Source: Macrotis lagotis (Eukaryota > Chordata > Mammalia > Peramelemorphia > Peramelidae). From it: 64,000 bases of DNA. Shown in pieces: positions 11,660-23,260 of the stretch. The stretch covers positions 460,256,594 to 460,320,593 of the forward strand of contig NC_133666.1 in assembly GCF_037893015.1 (NCBI RefSeq), given 5' to 3'. The stretch's first letter is position 1. Each line of letters starts with the position of its first letter. The notes under the pieces are model-generated. The model did no database searches and was not told the DNA's origin. It saw only the letters and a program-made list of their open reading frames with translations. The translations under genes were made by a program, and so were the position numbers.

Positions 11660-11699
<40 letters not shown>
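11604..11699. repeat. compound (GT)n(GA)n microsatellite
   Basis: GT repeats with minor interruptions at about 11604-11657 are followed by about 33 bases of uninterrupted GA at about 11664-11698. It lies inside the inferred 3' UTR, so the transcript would carry UC then AC repeats. Confidence 0.95.
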
Positions 11700-11702
<3 letters not shown>

Positions 11703-12659
11703 AATAGTCCCACCAGGATTAAAACATTAATAAATGCACAGAACCAAACTTTTTTTTTCTTTCTTTCTTTTAAAACCAATATAATCCTTACAATACAACA
11801 GGAATCATCAATACATTACAAATCTAAAAGGTCTTAACACTTGGACAAAGGAAAATCTCTTATATAATATCTTCAACTGTTCATGCTTTTTTTCTCTTCT
11901 CTTTTCCTTTCTCCATTTTATTGCCTTTCAGAATAGATTCCCCCCACCCCCCCACCCTGAAGATCGAAATTACAATCTTCTGCTGATTGATTTTTGAACT
12001 AGTGATTGATGAAATTAAAATGAGGCAGTTTAAGTAGCTGTGAGTGGTACAGGTCCCTCTCAGAAGATTGTTTTCTAGCCCTGGCATCAAGAGAATTTAC
12101 TTCTCTCTTTCCCCACTACACAGCAAGGTATGATCCCATCCTCCAACCCAGTCCATTTCACCCTTTTTCTTGTCATTCATTATTTCTGGTGAGAAGGTGT
12201 GATTCTGAGGTTCAGAATAAAGTGCTCCATCTGCTTTAAAAAATAATAGCCATTTTTTAAAAAAAAGGGAATCTGAGCCCTAGTTTCCTTTCATCTTGAA
12301 TGAGGAAGACTGTAGAGTCCCAAGGGATCACCCTACAATACTAAATTTCCAAAATACCCTATGGTTTAATATTGCTGTACACTAGGTGACAAGACTAGCT
12401 TTAGAGAGAACGAAGGATTGTGAAGACTTCAATGGTGCATATGCTATACAGGTGCGTTTTGTGTCCTGTCAAGAAAATAAAGGATTGGATACTTCTACAG
12501 GAGGCATGTTGACAGCATCAGTACATGAATTAAAAAGCGTGATGAGGAATATGGGTAAACTTGTCAGAAAAGCAAGGGGCCAAAGGGGCATTTATAGGAT
12601 GTCTCTTGGAAGAGTGGTAACTACAGCACTAGTGGAAGTCATGGGATCCTTAACAGATA

Positions 12660-12670
12660 GAGGGGGGGGG

Positions 12671-12728
<58 letters not shown>

Positions 12729-12755
12729 GAGACAGAGAGAGACAGACAGAGAAAC

Positions 12756-12786
<31 letters not shown>

Positions 12787-12975
12787 GACACAGACACAGA
12801 CACAGACAGACAGACAGAAGAGAGACAGAGAGGAGAGACACACACAGAGACAGAGAGAGAGAGAGGAAAGAGACAGACACAGAGAGAGGGGGGAGAAAGA
12901 GAGAGAGAGAGAGAGAGTTAGAGAAATGGGAATGGGAATGGGAATGGGCATGGGCATGGGAATGGGAGTGGGATA
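12660..12975. repeat. G-run, (GA)n/(CAGA)n and (GGGAAT)n low-complexity block
   Basis: A run of G (12662-12672) is followed by about 250 bases of GA and GACA/CAGA units. Hexamer-like 'gggaat'/'gggcat' units follow at about 12927-12972. It starts only about 62 nt past the DLGAP1 stop codon on the mRNA strand. It produces long spurious reading frames on both strands. Confidence 0.95.
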
Positions 12976-13037
12976 CAAATACTGAATGGTGACTCAACAA
13001 GGATGTGCATGGGGACTGGACAAGAGGCCTGGTGCCT

Positions 13038-13247
13038 TCAGAGCCGGGTCTGGGCCTCAGGGATGTAGATCTCGATGCTCTCGGCGCTCTCGGTGGCCGA
13101 GTTCTGGCGGACCGAAGCTGCCCGCTTGGCAGCCATCAGGCGTTTGCGGGCCTCCTGGCGTTGCGAGCTTTCCAGGGAGCGCTCCCGGATCAGCGGCACG
13201 TGGCCTTTCGCCGGCTTCTTTGGCACTGGAGGAGGGACCCTTCTCTC
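13038..13247 (-). CDS. DLGAP1: DLGAP1 last coding exon: proline-rich linker and Shank-binding C-terminus
   Basis: The 210-nt coding part holds 69 codons plus TGA. DLGAP/SAPAP/GKAP proteins are scaffolds of the excitatory postsynaptic density that link PSD-95 guanylate-kinase domains to Shank. This exon starts in phase 0 after a 'gatcag' acceptor. It encodes ERRVPPPVPKKP (an SH3-like proline stretch), RERSLESSQRQEARKRLMAA (basic helix) and SATESAESIEIYIPEAQTRL. The final QTRL is the class I PDZ ligand that binds Shank. Its sequence fits DLGAP1 better than DLGAP2, 3 or 4 as remembered; family membership is near certain, the paralogue less so. The exon is GC-rich compared with the surrounding DNA. 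Confidence 0.93.
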   Translation of the reverse strand, partial: ERRVPPPVPKKPAKGHVPLIRERSLESSQRQEARKRLMAAKRAASVRQNSATESAESIEIYIPEAQTRL

Positions 13248-16200
13248 CTGATCAAAGCAGAAGGTTCATGACATTACACAGCTTCTCAGAGCAAGCTTGG
13301 GAAAAACTGGGATAGGTCAATAGTTAGAACACACATTTTTTTTACCTAAGGGTTGTTAGTTCTTAAATCTGCATACTGTATTTTTTTTTCTTCATTGGAC
13401 TGGCTTTGGTATTCAAAAGATGCATTAAAAAAAAGAATATTGTCAAGCTTAAAGGGAGAGGACAGAGTTGGAATAGCAGAGCTAGTTTTTCTCCAGGGTA
13501 ACGGTGTGGATATTTAAAACATGCCGAAAAGGCTGAAACTCCCAGCACATCTAACTGTTTAGTGTGGTAGTCTCTGGGGAATCCACTCTTCCTGGTGCCA
13601 GAGATGGGGAAAGGAAGCAGCAACAGCTTAGGACTCTGCATCAGTTACTAAAGGTGAGCTCATTTGTGCAAGTTGGCTCGGTGTTCAAAACTCATGGAAA
13701 CAGAATACCACCCACACCCCTACCACCCCAACCACCCCAACACTTCTGTACCCACCTCCCCAAACAACCAGACCCACTAAACTCCCAACCCTCCAATAAC
13801 TCAATACCCCCAAAAAAACCCAAACTATCAAATAGGCAGTGAGCAAACTCTTGGAAGAGATTATTTCAAAGTAACCATCTGTTGGGGTGAATTGTGTTCT
13901 CTAGATGTAAAGAATGCCACAGAAACTTGGAGTTCTTTTTCACAAGACACAGAGACAATACACCATGCAGGATCACCAAAGAGGGAGGGAGGACACTGGA
14001 ATTTCCAGGACATATTTCATACTGAAGGTAGAAACTAGCACACTAATGAGTCAAGTCAGCTCCAGTTGATTGCTTTGGAGTCCTAAGATGGAAATCAGAG
14101 GCCTGGAGATGACCCGTGGTCAGAAAGGCATATCCACACATAGGGAAACTTGGGGAAATTGAGCACAGTACTGAATGAGAATGAGTCACACCGTTATTAT
14201 CAGCAACACACTGTAAAACTGGTAGATATTTCCAAAGCTGCTGAGAAAACATACACTATTTTTCATTTTGGCAGGAAAAAAGGCAGTGGCCAATAAGGAA
14301 TACAAATATCCAAACCAAGATAAACTTTTAGAAAAAAAGGTATCTGTATAAATTGGTTCAACTCAATTGGGAGAGTGGTTTTGTGTATGATTGCATTTAA
14401 AGTAAAATTCTTTCTTTCCCCCTCACTCCCAATCCCCCAACTGCATGAAAATGGATTCTGAGAATACAGATTACATTATTCTGCACAGTACACACTCTTT
14501 AGACCATTGATCAAGGACTGGAAGGGACTTTGGAGATCATTCAGTCCAACCTTTTCATTTTACAAATATGGAAATGGAAGCCTAGAAAAATTAAGTGGCT
14601 TTGCCCAAGATAAAGTTGGGATTATTGAACACTCATGTTTACAACAGTGATTTCCTTCACCTGACTAGATAGAGTGCTGAGTTAAATTTATTAACCTCAA
14701 GTATCTCCTCTTCATTTTTAAAGTGTAAGTTTATGTGCCTCAAAGAGGAGAGAATGAGAGAAAACTGGATACTGTTTCACACGATCGACTTGTGTATTGT
14801 ATTGTTCTTTAAAAAGTGAATAGGGAGCAGAAAAATTATGATCATATTCAGAAGACAGGTTGTTTAATCATTCAGGAATCAAGTCATCATTCCCTATGGT
14901 ACACATCTCAATAGGTTATATAATATTTCAGTTCTTCAGAGAGTAACTTCTTTTGGATTTGTAAATTCTTGGTCCTAGAGTTGACCTTTTTAATAAAAAA
15001 AAATTAAGAAGCGGAAAGACTGGCAAAGAAACAGACACAGGACCCATTGCTTATGTGTTGTAGGAGTATGTAATGTGTAAGTGTATATACACACAACTGT
15101 GGATTGGGGAGGGTTCCCTCATGAATAAATTAATTTTAAGGAACATTGACCTGTATCTCAGTCTTAAAAAAGAAATGAAATAGAATTAAGATTGATTATA
15201 AATAGCCTCCCTTCTTCTTTTCAGGAAAAATTTCACACATGCATCAGTGACATTTCATGTTTCCCTTTCCAAGCCAAGTACTGGTGAGGGATGGGGATAG
15301 GATGGGAGAAGGAGGGAAGAATTATGTTAGCATAGAACAGGCCCTCCTGTTCTTTTGCTGGCTACACACTTGGGATAAGTGTTCTTAGGGGTCATTAATC
15401 CCAAGGGCTTATGCTCAATAGCAGCAAATTGAACTGAGTTGCTGTTAACAATGGACTGCCCAGAGGATATGCCAGGACAGGGGGTGAGGAAACCTGAAAA
15501 ACACCAGGGTCACTAGGGTTACAAGGACATATCCATCAGTACATATTTATATGGTGGATTGTCAAGGGAGTTAGTTGTCTGACCCCTGGGCCAGTACTAG
15601 ACAAAGGATGAAATAAAAAACAAAACAAAACCAAGACATACTAGTCTAAGAAGGTAGATTTTGTTCACATATAGGAGACTGATGGGTCCATCACAGCCAG
15701 GGCTGAAGATTAAGGTTCAACAATTTAAAATGAAAGAATGTGAACCTTTATTTCTATATGACTGTACTTGGGAACCCAGTGAACAATACCTCCCCCAAAA
15801 CAAAACAAAAAACGCTTGAAAATCCAACACTTGATATATGAAAATGTGAAATTTTCATGGCATTTGTTCTTAGACTTGAACAACAGTGATTTCTTTATTA
15901 CTGTATTTATGAAATGATTACCAAAGTCAGTGATGTTTTCAGTGTTTCCTAGTTTTCTCAGTAACACATCTTGGTGTGCAAGGAAGTTAAACTCTTATTC
16001 TCTGTAACCATGCACTGTTGAAAGATGTCATTTATTTTACTTTAAAAATCAATATGTAAGGCAGTTTACTTTTAATGACTGATCTTCTAATATGATTTAA
16101 CTTAAAGTTTAATTAACCAAAAAAAAGCAAAGCTAAAACTAAAAAAACAAAAACAAAAACCCAAAAAACCACATACCCATTTTCTGATTCACAAAGACAG

Positions 16201-16406
16201 GTTTTCTTTAAAAATATGCCTGAAACATGTTACAGATAATATCCCAGATGATTACTATGTAAACATTGTCGTTACAATGAAATTAATCTGATATAAGCTT
16301 CATTTCACATTTTAAACGGCAGGACTGTATGCAGAGAGGCCTATTTAGTCTGTCCAGTGTTTGTGCAGGTTTTTAAATGAACCATACAAAATCTACATTG
16401 TTCTAC
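13248..16406 (-). other. DLGAP1: DLGAP1 last intron (3.2 kb)
   Basis: The donor next to 16407 reads AAG|gtagaa, which departs from gtragt at positions +4 to +6. The acceptor next to 13247 is 'ctgctttgatcag'. Apart from a MIR relic at about 14480-14620, little recognisable repeat is present. The stretch from 16000 to 16400 is notably free of repeats. No extra exon was seen. Confidence 0.85.
14480..14625 (-). repeat. MIR-family relic
   Basis: Reverse orientation: 'ggaagggactttggagatca', 'cagtccaaccttttcatttt', 'taagtggctttgcccaag'. Confidence 0.75.
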
Positions 16407-16559
16407 CTTCTTGTCAAGAGGATCCATCTGTTTCCAATTATTGGCCTTTAACTGATGAAGTTCATCAAATTTCATACTAATATTTTCTATGGACAACTGC
16501 AGCATATCCCAAAACCCTGCTAAATCCTGGGAGGTTGGCCTCGGATGAGCATTGGGATT
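16407..16559 (-). CDS. DLGAP1: DLGAP1 penultimate exon: C-terminal part of the GKAP homology (GH1) domain
   Basis: A 153-nt exon of exactly 51 codons, phase 0 at both ends. The acceptor is 'ttctcttatacag' and the donor AAG|gtagaa. It encodes NPNAHPRPTSQDLAGFWDML, then QLSIENISMKFDELHQLKAN, then NWKQMDPLDKK. This is the conserved helical GH1 region found near the C-terminus of all SAPAP proteins. It joins the 30-codon exon upstream and the ERRVPPP exon downstream without a frame change. The donor is weaker than its neighbours'. Reading through it gives 21 further codons before a stop (16341-16343) and would lose the PDZ ligand. Confidence 0.95.
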
Positions 16560-16784
16560 CTGTATAAGAGAAAGAAAAATATTCAGCTTCAGTGGATGTT
16601 AGTGTGAAGAAATTATGAAACTTTTAAAATCACAGTATTTAAGTGGCACTTTCAAAATGTCTTTTACAAAAGTCTAAAATAGAGTACAAGTGGTTTTTGG
16701 ATTTTCCCTTAAACATTTGAAGTCTCAAATATCAAGGCTGTATTGTAGGACTCTTCCCTTCATCCCCCATTCCCAAAGGTTGGA

Positions 16785-16984
16785 TGATGTTGAGTTGTGT
16801 CCGACTCTTTCCTGGCAAAGCTACTGGAGTGATTTACCATTTTCTTCTCCAGTAGATTAAGGCAAACAGAGGTTAAGTGACTTGTCCAGGGTCACACAGG
16901 TAGTGAGTAATCTGAGACTAAATTTGAACTCAGGTCCTTTAGTTTCCAGGGCCAGTACCCTATCCACTGAGCTATCTAACTGCC
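16785..16984 (-). mobile_element. CORE-SINE, long-tailed type
   Basis: Reverse copy: tail 'gttgagttgtgtccgactct', 'cttctccagtagattaaggc', core 'gggtcacacaggtagtga', head 'tatccactgagctatctaac'. Confidence 0.92.
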
Positions 16985-17410
16985 AAAAAAAATCTATATC
17001 TTTTTTTGGGAAACCACTGGAATATACAAATGCAAAATCTCTTGGATACTAAAACTATCTAGCTTCTGAATTTAATGCAAAGTTTAGAATGCTCACTAAC
17101 TAGAGTATTAAATTTTGTGTTAGCAAATAAGATTTTTTATTACTGAAGAACAGCATTCTATAGTTGTTTTGACTATATTCTCTGGGATTTAATTGACTTA
17201 AAACTGAGGTTCTCAATTTTGTTTGTGTCCTGGAATTCATTGGCAATATGGTAAAACCTACAAATGTATTTTTAGAATATCTTTTTTTAAAGTATAAAAT
17301 AAAATATGGATCCCTTATAAAGGGAATTTGATCATATTAAAATTCAATACAATTATAAACATATTTTTAAATCATGTTTATTGATGCCCAGTAAAGAATC
17401 CCTGGTCTAA

Positions 17411-17559
17411 GGGGCAGCTAGGTGGTGCAGTAGATAGAGCATCAGCCCTGGAGTAAGGAGAACTTGAGTTCAAATATGACTTCAGACACTTAATAGATAC
17501 CTAGCTGTGTGATCTTGGGCAAATTACTTAACCCCATTGCCTAGCCAAAAAAAAAAAAA
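17411..17559 (+). mobile_element. CORE-SINE, short A-tailed type, with target-site duplication
   Basis: Runs from 'ggggcagctaggtggtgcag' to an A tail after 'ccccattgcctagcc'. Flanking 17-bp copies ('aagaatccctggtctaa' before, 'aagaatacctgatctaa' after) differ at two positions, which marks an older insertion than the copies with identical duplications. Confidence 0.93.
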
Positions 17560-18303
17560 AAGAATACCTGATCTAAAATTATCTTAATTAACTAATATAG
17601 TGAATATATATGAGATTTGGATAACTGATGGCATAACTGACATGCAGCCATACTTCATTTGTTTTTTCACAATGTCAGGAAATTTAGAGAAAATTCTTCA
17701 GAGGAATTCCCTGTAATGGTGAACATGGATAACATTTGAATGGGTAGGGGGAATGCATGGATAGGTTGTGATCAGTACTGTTGGAGAATGTAACCCACAG
17801 ACCATAAGAGTATATAAACAGATATATAATTAGATAACTAGACATTAGTCAGTGGGTATTCTGGGAAAGTGGTCAAAGGTTTTGTGAAAATCAAAATACC
17901 CTTTTGAAGTATAATGAATTTAATATACCAGGTCAGTCAAAGGTAAGATATACTCCAAAACCTGATGTTGCCTTTAGCTCCTTGTAAAACTGTTGCCTGT
18001 GATCCAGGCAGATTAAGTAGACATAGGGACTTGGAACAAATACCAGATGTTCTACTGAGGGCCTTTGAGTCATTCCGCTCCTGAATATAAAGCAACCTTA
18101 CATCTGGTGGCAACCTGATAGGTAGAGTGAGTGTGTATTTTTCAAACTACTCCCACCCCACCCCTGTGCCTATTCTAGAAGTAGCTGAACTAACAGGGTG
18201 CAGGAAAGAATTTGATCTCCTCCTTCTATCACTAACATAAGGTTGACTTTGACAGTGTAAAAAACATCCTACCTCTATCTGTAATGTAAATGTCTTTTTA
18301 AAA

Positions 18304-18341
<38 letters not shown>
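18304..18341. repeat. (TG)n microsatellite
   Basis: Uninterrupted TG dinucleotides, about 17-18 units. Confidence 0.97.
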
Positions 18342-18343
<2 letters not shown>

Positions 18344-18777
18344 ATAATTCCGTTTGTCTGGCAATATATACAATTATTGAACAAGGAGCTCAAATTTAGA
18401 GTACCAACAGTCAAATTAAAGTTTATTAACTGTCTATAAATTATGTGCTTCTTAGCATACCTTACCCCTTTCCCATCATTTTCCTATCAACTCCATGGAA
18501 GCAAAAGGGGATTGTAAAGAACTGAAGTCCTTTAATTTTTTTTTTTTGTTTGTGTGTTTGTTCCTTTCCTGAGTGGTCATAGCTGGGGGAAAAAAGTAGC
18601 TAACCTAATGTTGATGTGTATCTGTTGATGTAGTTTTCTAGGTTGAGTCATGAAAAATACTCAATCTGTTGCAAGGATTATACATAAATGATATTCTTCA
18701 TAGCATGACTGAACAGCACTTACATTCTACTAGTCTAGGCTATAAGAATTCTGAGGAATTTTTAGTGATAATTATTG

Positions 18778-19071
18778 TCCTCTGTTCTTGAAGAAGACCA
18801 TGACATCATGCCATGATAAGCTCATGAATTGGATTTGAGTGAGGGGTGCTGTGCTGTTACCAGACTCCCTTTCTCCTCTGGAATCATCTGGGTCCAGTGC
18901 CCAGATATGAATCAGGATGACTGGAAATGGTCCTGGGTATGGCACACTCAGGGTTAAGTGACTTGTCCAAGGTCACAGTGTAATAAGTATCAAGTATCTG
19001 AGATCAAATTTGAACTCAGGTCCTCTTGACTTCAGGTCTGGTGCTCAATCGGGAGAACCACCTAGCTGCGT
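18778..19071 (-). mobile_element. second SINE family ('accatgacatcag' body)
   Basis: Same body as the copy at 8478-8757: 'gaagaagaccatgacatcat', 'gccatgataagctcatgaat', 'aatcaggatgactggaaatg'. The core follows, then a head ending 'accacctagctgcg'. Confidence 0.9.
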
Positions 19072-19233
19072 CTTATAAGGCATCAGAGGAAGACTTATGC
19101 AGCATTTTGGGGAGGTCATGGCCAAGAGATGCATAATATGGGCAGGTATGGATGGATAGAAATCTATATTGTTGGAAAGGAACTCTCAAAGTGATGAGAT
19201 CATAGATTCATTAAAATGAGTGTTAGAGTATGG

Positions 19234-19286
<53 letters not shown>

Positions 19287-19290
19287 TGTG
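19234..19290. repeat. (TG)n microsatellite
   Basis: About 50 bases of TG with one TTTG interruption near the end. Confidence 0.97.
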
Positions 19291-19941
19291 TATAAAACTA
19301 AAGATACTAAATAGTATTGTTACTGACACTTTCTACATTATGATGTAAATGTAGATATATATTCTACACTTTGAAAATATATTTTAAATTCTGTGATTCC
19401 TTGAAATGACATAAATTCCATCTAATTATAATTGAGTTCAAGTATTGAAAATTTGTTCTTCAATCTATATTGAATTTAAGTACTAAGACTCATAAAAGTA
19501 TTTACCAAATCTGATTCAGAGAAGTAGGCATCTTCAATATTTCACATTAATGGGTCATATCCTACTAAGGAAATAAAAACTAAATAGTTTCTATTTTGGA
19601 GATCAATAAAATCTTCTAGGCAGGGAACTCAAACCTTTGTACTATATTTGCAATCTCTCTATGATACAGTATATATCCCTTTGTTCCTTTGTTCAGACTA
19701 ATAGAACTGACAAGTTTTTGGGAAGAGAAATAAGTATTGAGATGATGTTAATATAATAACAATCTTAGAGAAGGTTCCAACTGCATGGGTAGAAGGTCCT
19801 CACTTCATTCATAGGAAATGGGCCCTATACCAAAGAAATCAGATCTGGAAAAAATACAATACAATGGGGAAAAAAATACAATGTGGATGAGTTTTAGAAA
19901 TATATATTGTGACACTAGAGATTGAGTCCTATTTTTCTAGA

Positions 19942-20093
19942 TTTTTTTTTTTTTTTTGCAAGGCAATGGGGTTAAGTGGCTTGCCCAAGGCCACACAGCT
20001 AGGTAATTATTAAGTGTCTAAGGTCAAACCTGAACTCAGGTCCTCCTGACTCCAGGGTCTGTGCTCTATCCACTGCGCCACCTAGCTGCCCCA
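19942..20093 (-). mobile_element. CORE-SINE, short A-tailed type, with perfect target-site duplication
   Basis: T tract, 'gcaaggcaatggggttaagt', core, and head end 'cgccacctagctgcccc'. It is flanked by identical 17-bp copies of 'agtcctatttttctaga' at 19925-19941 and 20094-20110. Perfect flanks indicate one of the younger insertions in the window. Confidence 0.97.
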
Positions 20094-20929
20094 AGTCCTA
20101 TTTTTCTAGACCAAGTGTTGGTAAACTAAAGCCGATAGGCCATATCTGGTCTGCTATCTATTTTTGTAAGGTCCCTAAGCTAAGACTCTTTTTTTTAAAA
20201 AAAAATTGTTTGAAATGCAATAGAACTTTATTTTATTTTAAAATTTGAAAACCATTCTTAGCTCATAGGCAGTCAAACTGTAGGCTGCCAACCTCTAGAA
20301 CAGTAACCCTTTGCTACTACCTTTGCTTTAATGGTTCTCAAAATTTGATTTTTAAAAATTTAGGCAATTCGGCTACAGCAATTGATTTAGGCTATTACCT
20401 GTTATCTAATGAAATAAAATTCTTTAATCCAATTAATAATTGGAAACTGAGGGTGGAGAAAAGGAAGGAGAAATTGATTTCTGGAGGAAAAAGTAATTTT
20501 TAAGGCAATTTTCAATTCTTCAAGGTATAATCATTTAGTCTGTATTTTTAGAAGTATAAAGAAACACATAAATGTAAAGGATCACTATTATTATTTTTCT
20601 CCTCAGGATAAGAGCTCAGAGAGGTCTGAAAACTTTTTTCTTTCCTGGATCCAGATCTGACCCACTTTACAATCAACAAATATTTTTGGCAAGGCACCAT
20701 GCACCTTACTATGTAGAGGGTAACGTACCAGGAAATGAGAGTTTCTACCCTTAAGTAGAAGAGAGAGATTTGAAATATATACAGATATAGCAGAGGAAAG
20801 GAAAGGTCCAGAAAAATTGCTCTGTGAAAATTTGAGAAGGGAAAGAATACTTAAAACTTAAAAAAGAATAGGGAAAGCTTCATAAAAGCCCTTGGGCTAC
20901 AAGAAGAGCCTCAGCTTCCAGGAATAAGG

Positions 20930-21520
20930 AGATGGTGACTGTCCTTCTGTGGTCTGTCCTGGTCAGACTCCCTCTTGTGCATCAGGTTCAATTCTAGACT
21001 CTATAAATGAAAGGATACTGATAGACTCAGAACATTCAGAGGAGGCAAAGGAAATTTAATCCATTCCATATGAAATTGGGCTGAAGGAACTGGGGATGTG
21101 TAGTCTGAAGAAGTGAAGACTCAGGGGAAAGACATAATTTTCTTCAAGTATTTGAAGGACTAACATGTAAAAGAGGCCTATAGATCTATCCTATTGGTTC
21201 TAAAGGGGAGAACCAGAGCAAAGAGTAGAAACTGCAAAGAGGCAAATTGAGGCCTAGTATCGAGCTTCTGCAGGACAATTAGAGCCGTCCAAAAGTGAAA
21301 TGCATTTCCTTTCGAAGCAGTCAGGTTTCCCTTGCTGGAGGCATTCAAATTAGAAGCTTGGATGACCATTTGCCAGCTATATTTCAAGTGGGTTTTCATT
21401 TTCGGTTATGGGATTGACAGACAACAGTTGCTGAAGTCTCTTCTAATTTCAAAATTCTATATTTTTTTGTTAAATAATAGCTCCTTGTGTTATTTTTTAT
21501 ACTGTTGCTTTAAATAAACT
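20930..21520 (+). repeat. CR1/L3 LINE 3'-end relic
   Basis: Shows the typical late CR1/L3 phrases: 'ggaggcattcaaattagaag', 'cttggatgaccatttgccag', 'gggttttcattttcggttat' and 'gggattgacag'. Heavily diverged. A related 3' end occurs at 35525-35745. Confidence 0.65.
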
Positions 21521-21544
21521 CATGATAACATTTTGTCAAACTCT

Positions 21545-21672
21545 TCAAAATTCATAGGATTGAAGTTGAAAGACATGTTAGAGTATGACCCTAGCCCAAC
21601 CCCCCTCATTTTTATTAAAAAAGGAAACTGAGGCTTAAAGACATTAAATGGCTTACTCAAAGTCATATAAAA
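21545..21672 (-). repeat. MIR-family relic
   Basis: Reverse MIR: 'acccccctcatttttattaa', 'ggaaactgaggcttaaagac', 'ggcttactcaaagtcatat'. Confidence 0.75.
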
Positions 21673-21711
21673 CAAAGACAGGACAGGGAATTAATTTTCT
21701 TTTGCCACTTA

Positions 21712-21965
21712 TGGGTTGAAGCAGATCAAGCACTGGGTCTGGAGTCAAAAAAGACCCAAGTTCAAATCTAGCCTCGGATACTTTTTGAATTATGTGACAC
21801 TGGGCAAGTCATTTTACCTATTTGCCTCATTTGTAAAGTAGGGATATTAATAACACCTAACTCTCAGGGCTGTCATGAGGATCAAATGAGATAATATTTG
21901 TAAAGTGATTAGTACAATGACTTGCCCATCATGGGGTGCTACATAAATGTTAGACATCATGATTA
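21712..21965 (+). repeat. MIR/CORE-SINE relic
   Basis: Plus strand: 'ggtctggagtcaaaaaagac', 'gtgacactgggcaagtcatt', then 'gctgtcatgaggatcaaatg' and 'gataatatttgtaaagtg', a tail shared with the element at 26770-27065. Confidence 0.8.
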
Positions 21966-22581
21966 TTATTACTTTGATGGTCCTTGGACTAAGCCCTGAA
22001 GAAAGAGAATTCTGGAAGATGAAGATTAAGAAAGACTGTCTTTCGGGCATATGAGAACAGCCTGGACAAATGCATGAATAGGAAAAGACAGGTTAAGCTC
22101 AGGAATAGTCAATAGTCTACTTGATAGAAATGGTGCACTCTGCCCTTTCCAGAACACAGATAGAAGATGGTGTTCAATATTGCCTCATTTTAGGAAGCAC
22201 CATGGTAAATTGTTGTGTATCCAGAGAAGGGCAAACCAAATTAAGGGACTTGAGGCCATGCCATCCAAGGCATCGAAGGACCTGAATGTGGTTAACTTTA
22301 AGAAGAGAAGAGTTGGAAGGATGGGTGATATTTCTCAAGTGCTATAGATCTAGAAGAAGCATTATCTATTCTGCTTGGCCCTTGGAAGCAAAAGTAGAAC
22401 TAAACTGCTACAGATGAAGAGAGAAAGATTTAACTTTGATGTCAAGAACATCCTAATAATTCCTAATAATTAAGAACTTTCCAAAAATTAGAATGAACTG
22501 GTCTTCAAGAGAAGGCTTAGATGAGCAAGTTTGAGTTAGCCTAGATGATCTTTTTTAAATTATTTTATATTGATTGATTGA

Positions 22582-22703
22582 TTTTTTTTTTTTGCCCAAG
22601 GCCACACAGGTAGATAATTATTAAGTGTCTGAGGTTGGATCTGAACTCAGGTCCTCCTGACTCCAGGGCCAGTGCTCCATCCACTGCATCACCTAGCCAC
22701 CCC
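22582..22703 (-). mobile_element. CORE-SINE, short type, 3'-shortened
   Basis: T tract then 'gcccaaggccacacaggtag', ending 'catcacctagccacccc'. 'tagatgatct' occurs at 22542-22551 and 22707-22716 and may be the target-site duplication, with a T-rich tail between. Confidence 0.88.
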
Positions 22704-22739
22704 TCATAGATGATCTCTTAAGAGAATCTTTTCAACTCT

Positions 22740-23260
22740 ATGATTCTGAAATTTTGCATAAAGAGGAATAAAGTGACTAAGGCTAGGAAGATTCATGGTA
22801 GCCTTATTTAAGGCCTCCATAAGGGAGTTAAAGATAACGAATTTTATCCCATCTGCAATTGTGAGGGGAGGAGTGGCAGAGTCAAATTTGTGCCTTAAGG
22901 AAGATTATTTTGGTCACTGTGATTGATGAGGCACAGAGATGTAGGCAGGGAGAACAGTTAGGACATTACTACAATAATCTAGGCTAGTGGTGTTGAGGTA
23001 CATGTGAGGAAAGGCACCAAATGTGAGAGACAATGTAATGGTAGAATCAACAGGACTTTGCAGCTGATTAGTAATGGTGGGGAGGGTGTGGAAATGAAAA
23101 TGGAGTCTTGAGCCTGGCTAGCTGGGAGTCATCAAAAGAGAGAAGGAAGCTAGGAGGAATCCAGGTTCACTTTTGTAAATTCTGAGTTTGATGTGTTAGA
23201 TGGAATATGGAAATATTTCACAGTCACTTGAACATTCAGACCTGGAGTACAGAGGAAAGA
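22740..23260. repeat. ancient mammalian interspersed repeat, family not assigned
   Basis: Phrases such as 'cactgtgattgatgaggcac', 'actacaataatctaggctag' and 'gtagaatcaacaggacttt' match a widely dispersed old mammalian repeat that I recognise but cannot name with confidence. Confidence 0.4.

Larger units (their letters stand above)
9312..13037 (-). other. DLGAP1: DLGAP1 3' untranslated region (inferred)
   Basis: The span runs from the stop codon at 13038 to a strong polyadenylation signal at 9323-9328 and is read on the minus strand. In contrast to the 7.0-8.9 kb stretch beyond it, almost no SINE or LINE is recognisable here, which fits selection against insertions in a transcribed UTR. The span holds AT-rich sequence, a (GT)n(GA)n tract (11604-11699) and a pyrimidine-rich repeat on the mRNA strand at 12660-12975. 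Other AATAAA signals on the minus strand (9807-9812 and about 11917-11922) could give shorter 3' ends. The extent is inferred; transcript data were not available. Confidence 0.6.

Noticed and set aside
12386..12985. 199-residue open frame on the plus strand, and long frames opposite it
   Set aside because: Most of it is translated GA/CAGA/GGGAAT repeats; the rest has no recognisable domain and lies in the 3' UTR of the opposite-strand gene.
13564..13842. 92-residue plus-strand frame with proline-rich end
   Set aside because: Comes from a C/A-rich low-complexity stretch in the last intron; no homology recognised and antisense to the gene.
17411..17450. tRNA-like heads of SINEs as tRNA genes
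   Set aside because: They lack a complete cloverleaf and are followed by the SINE core; they are repeats, not tRNA genes.
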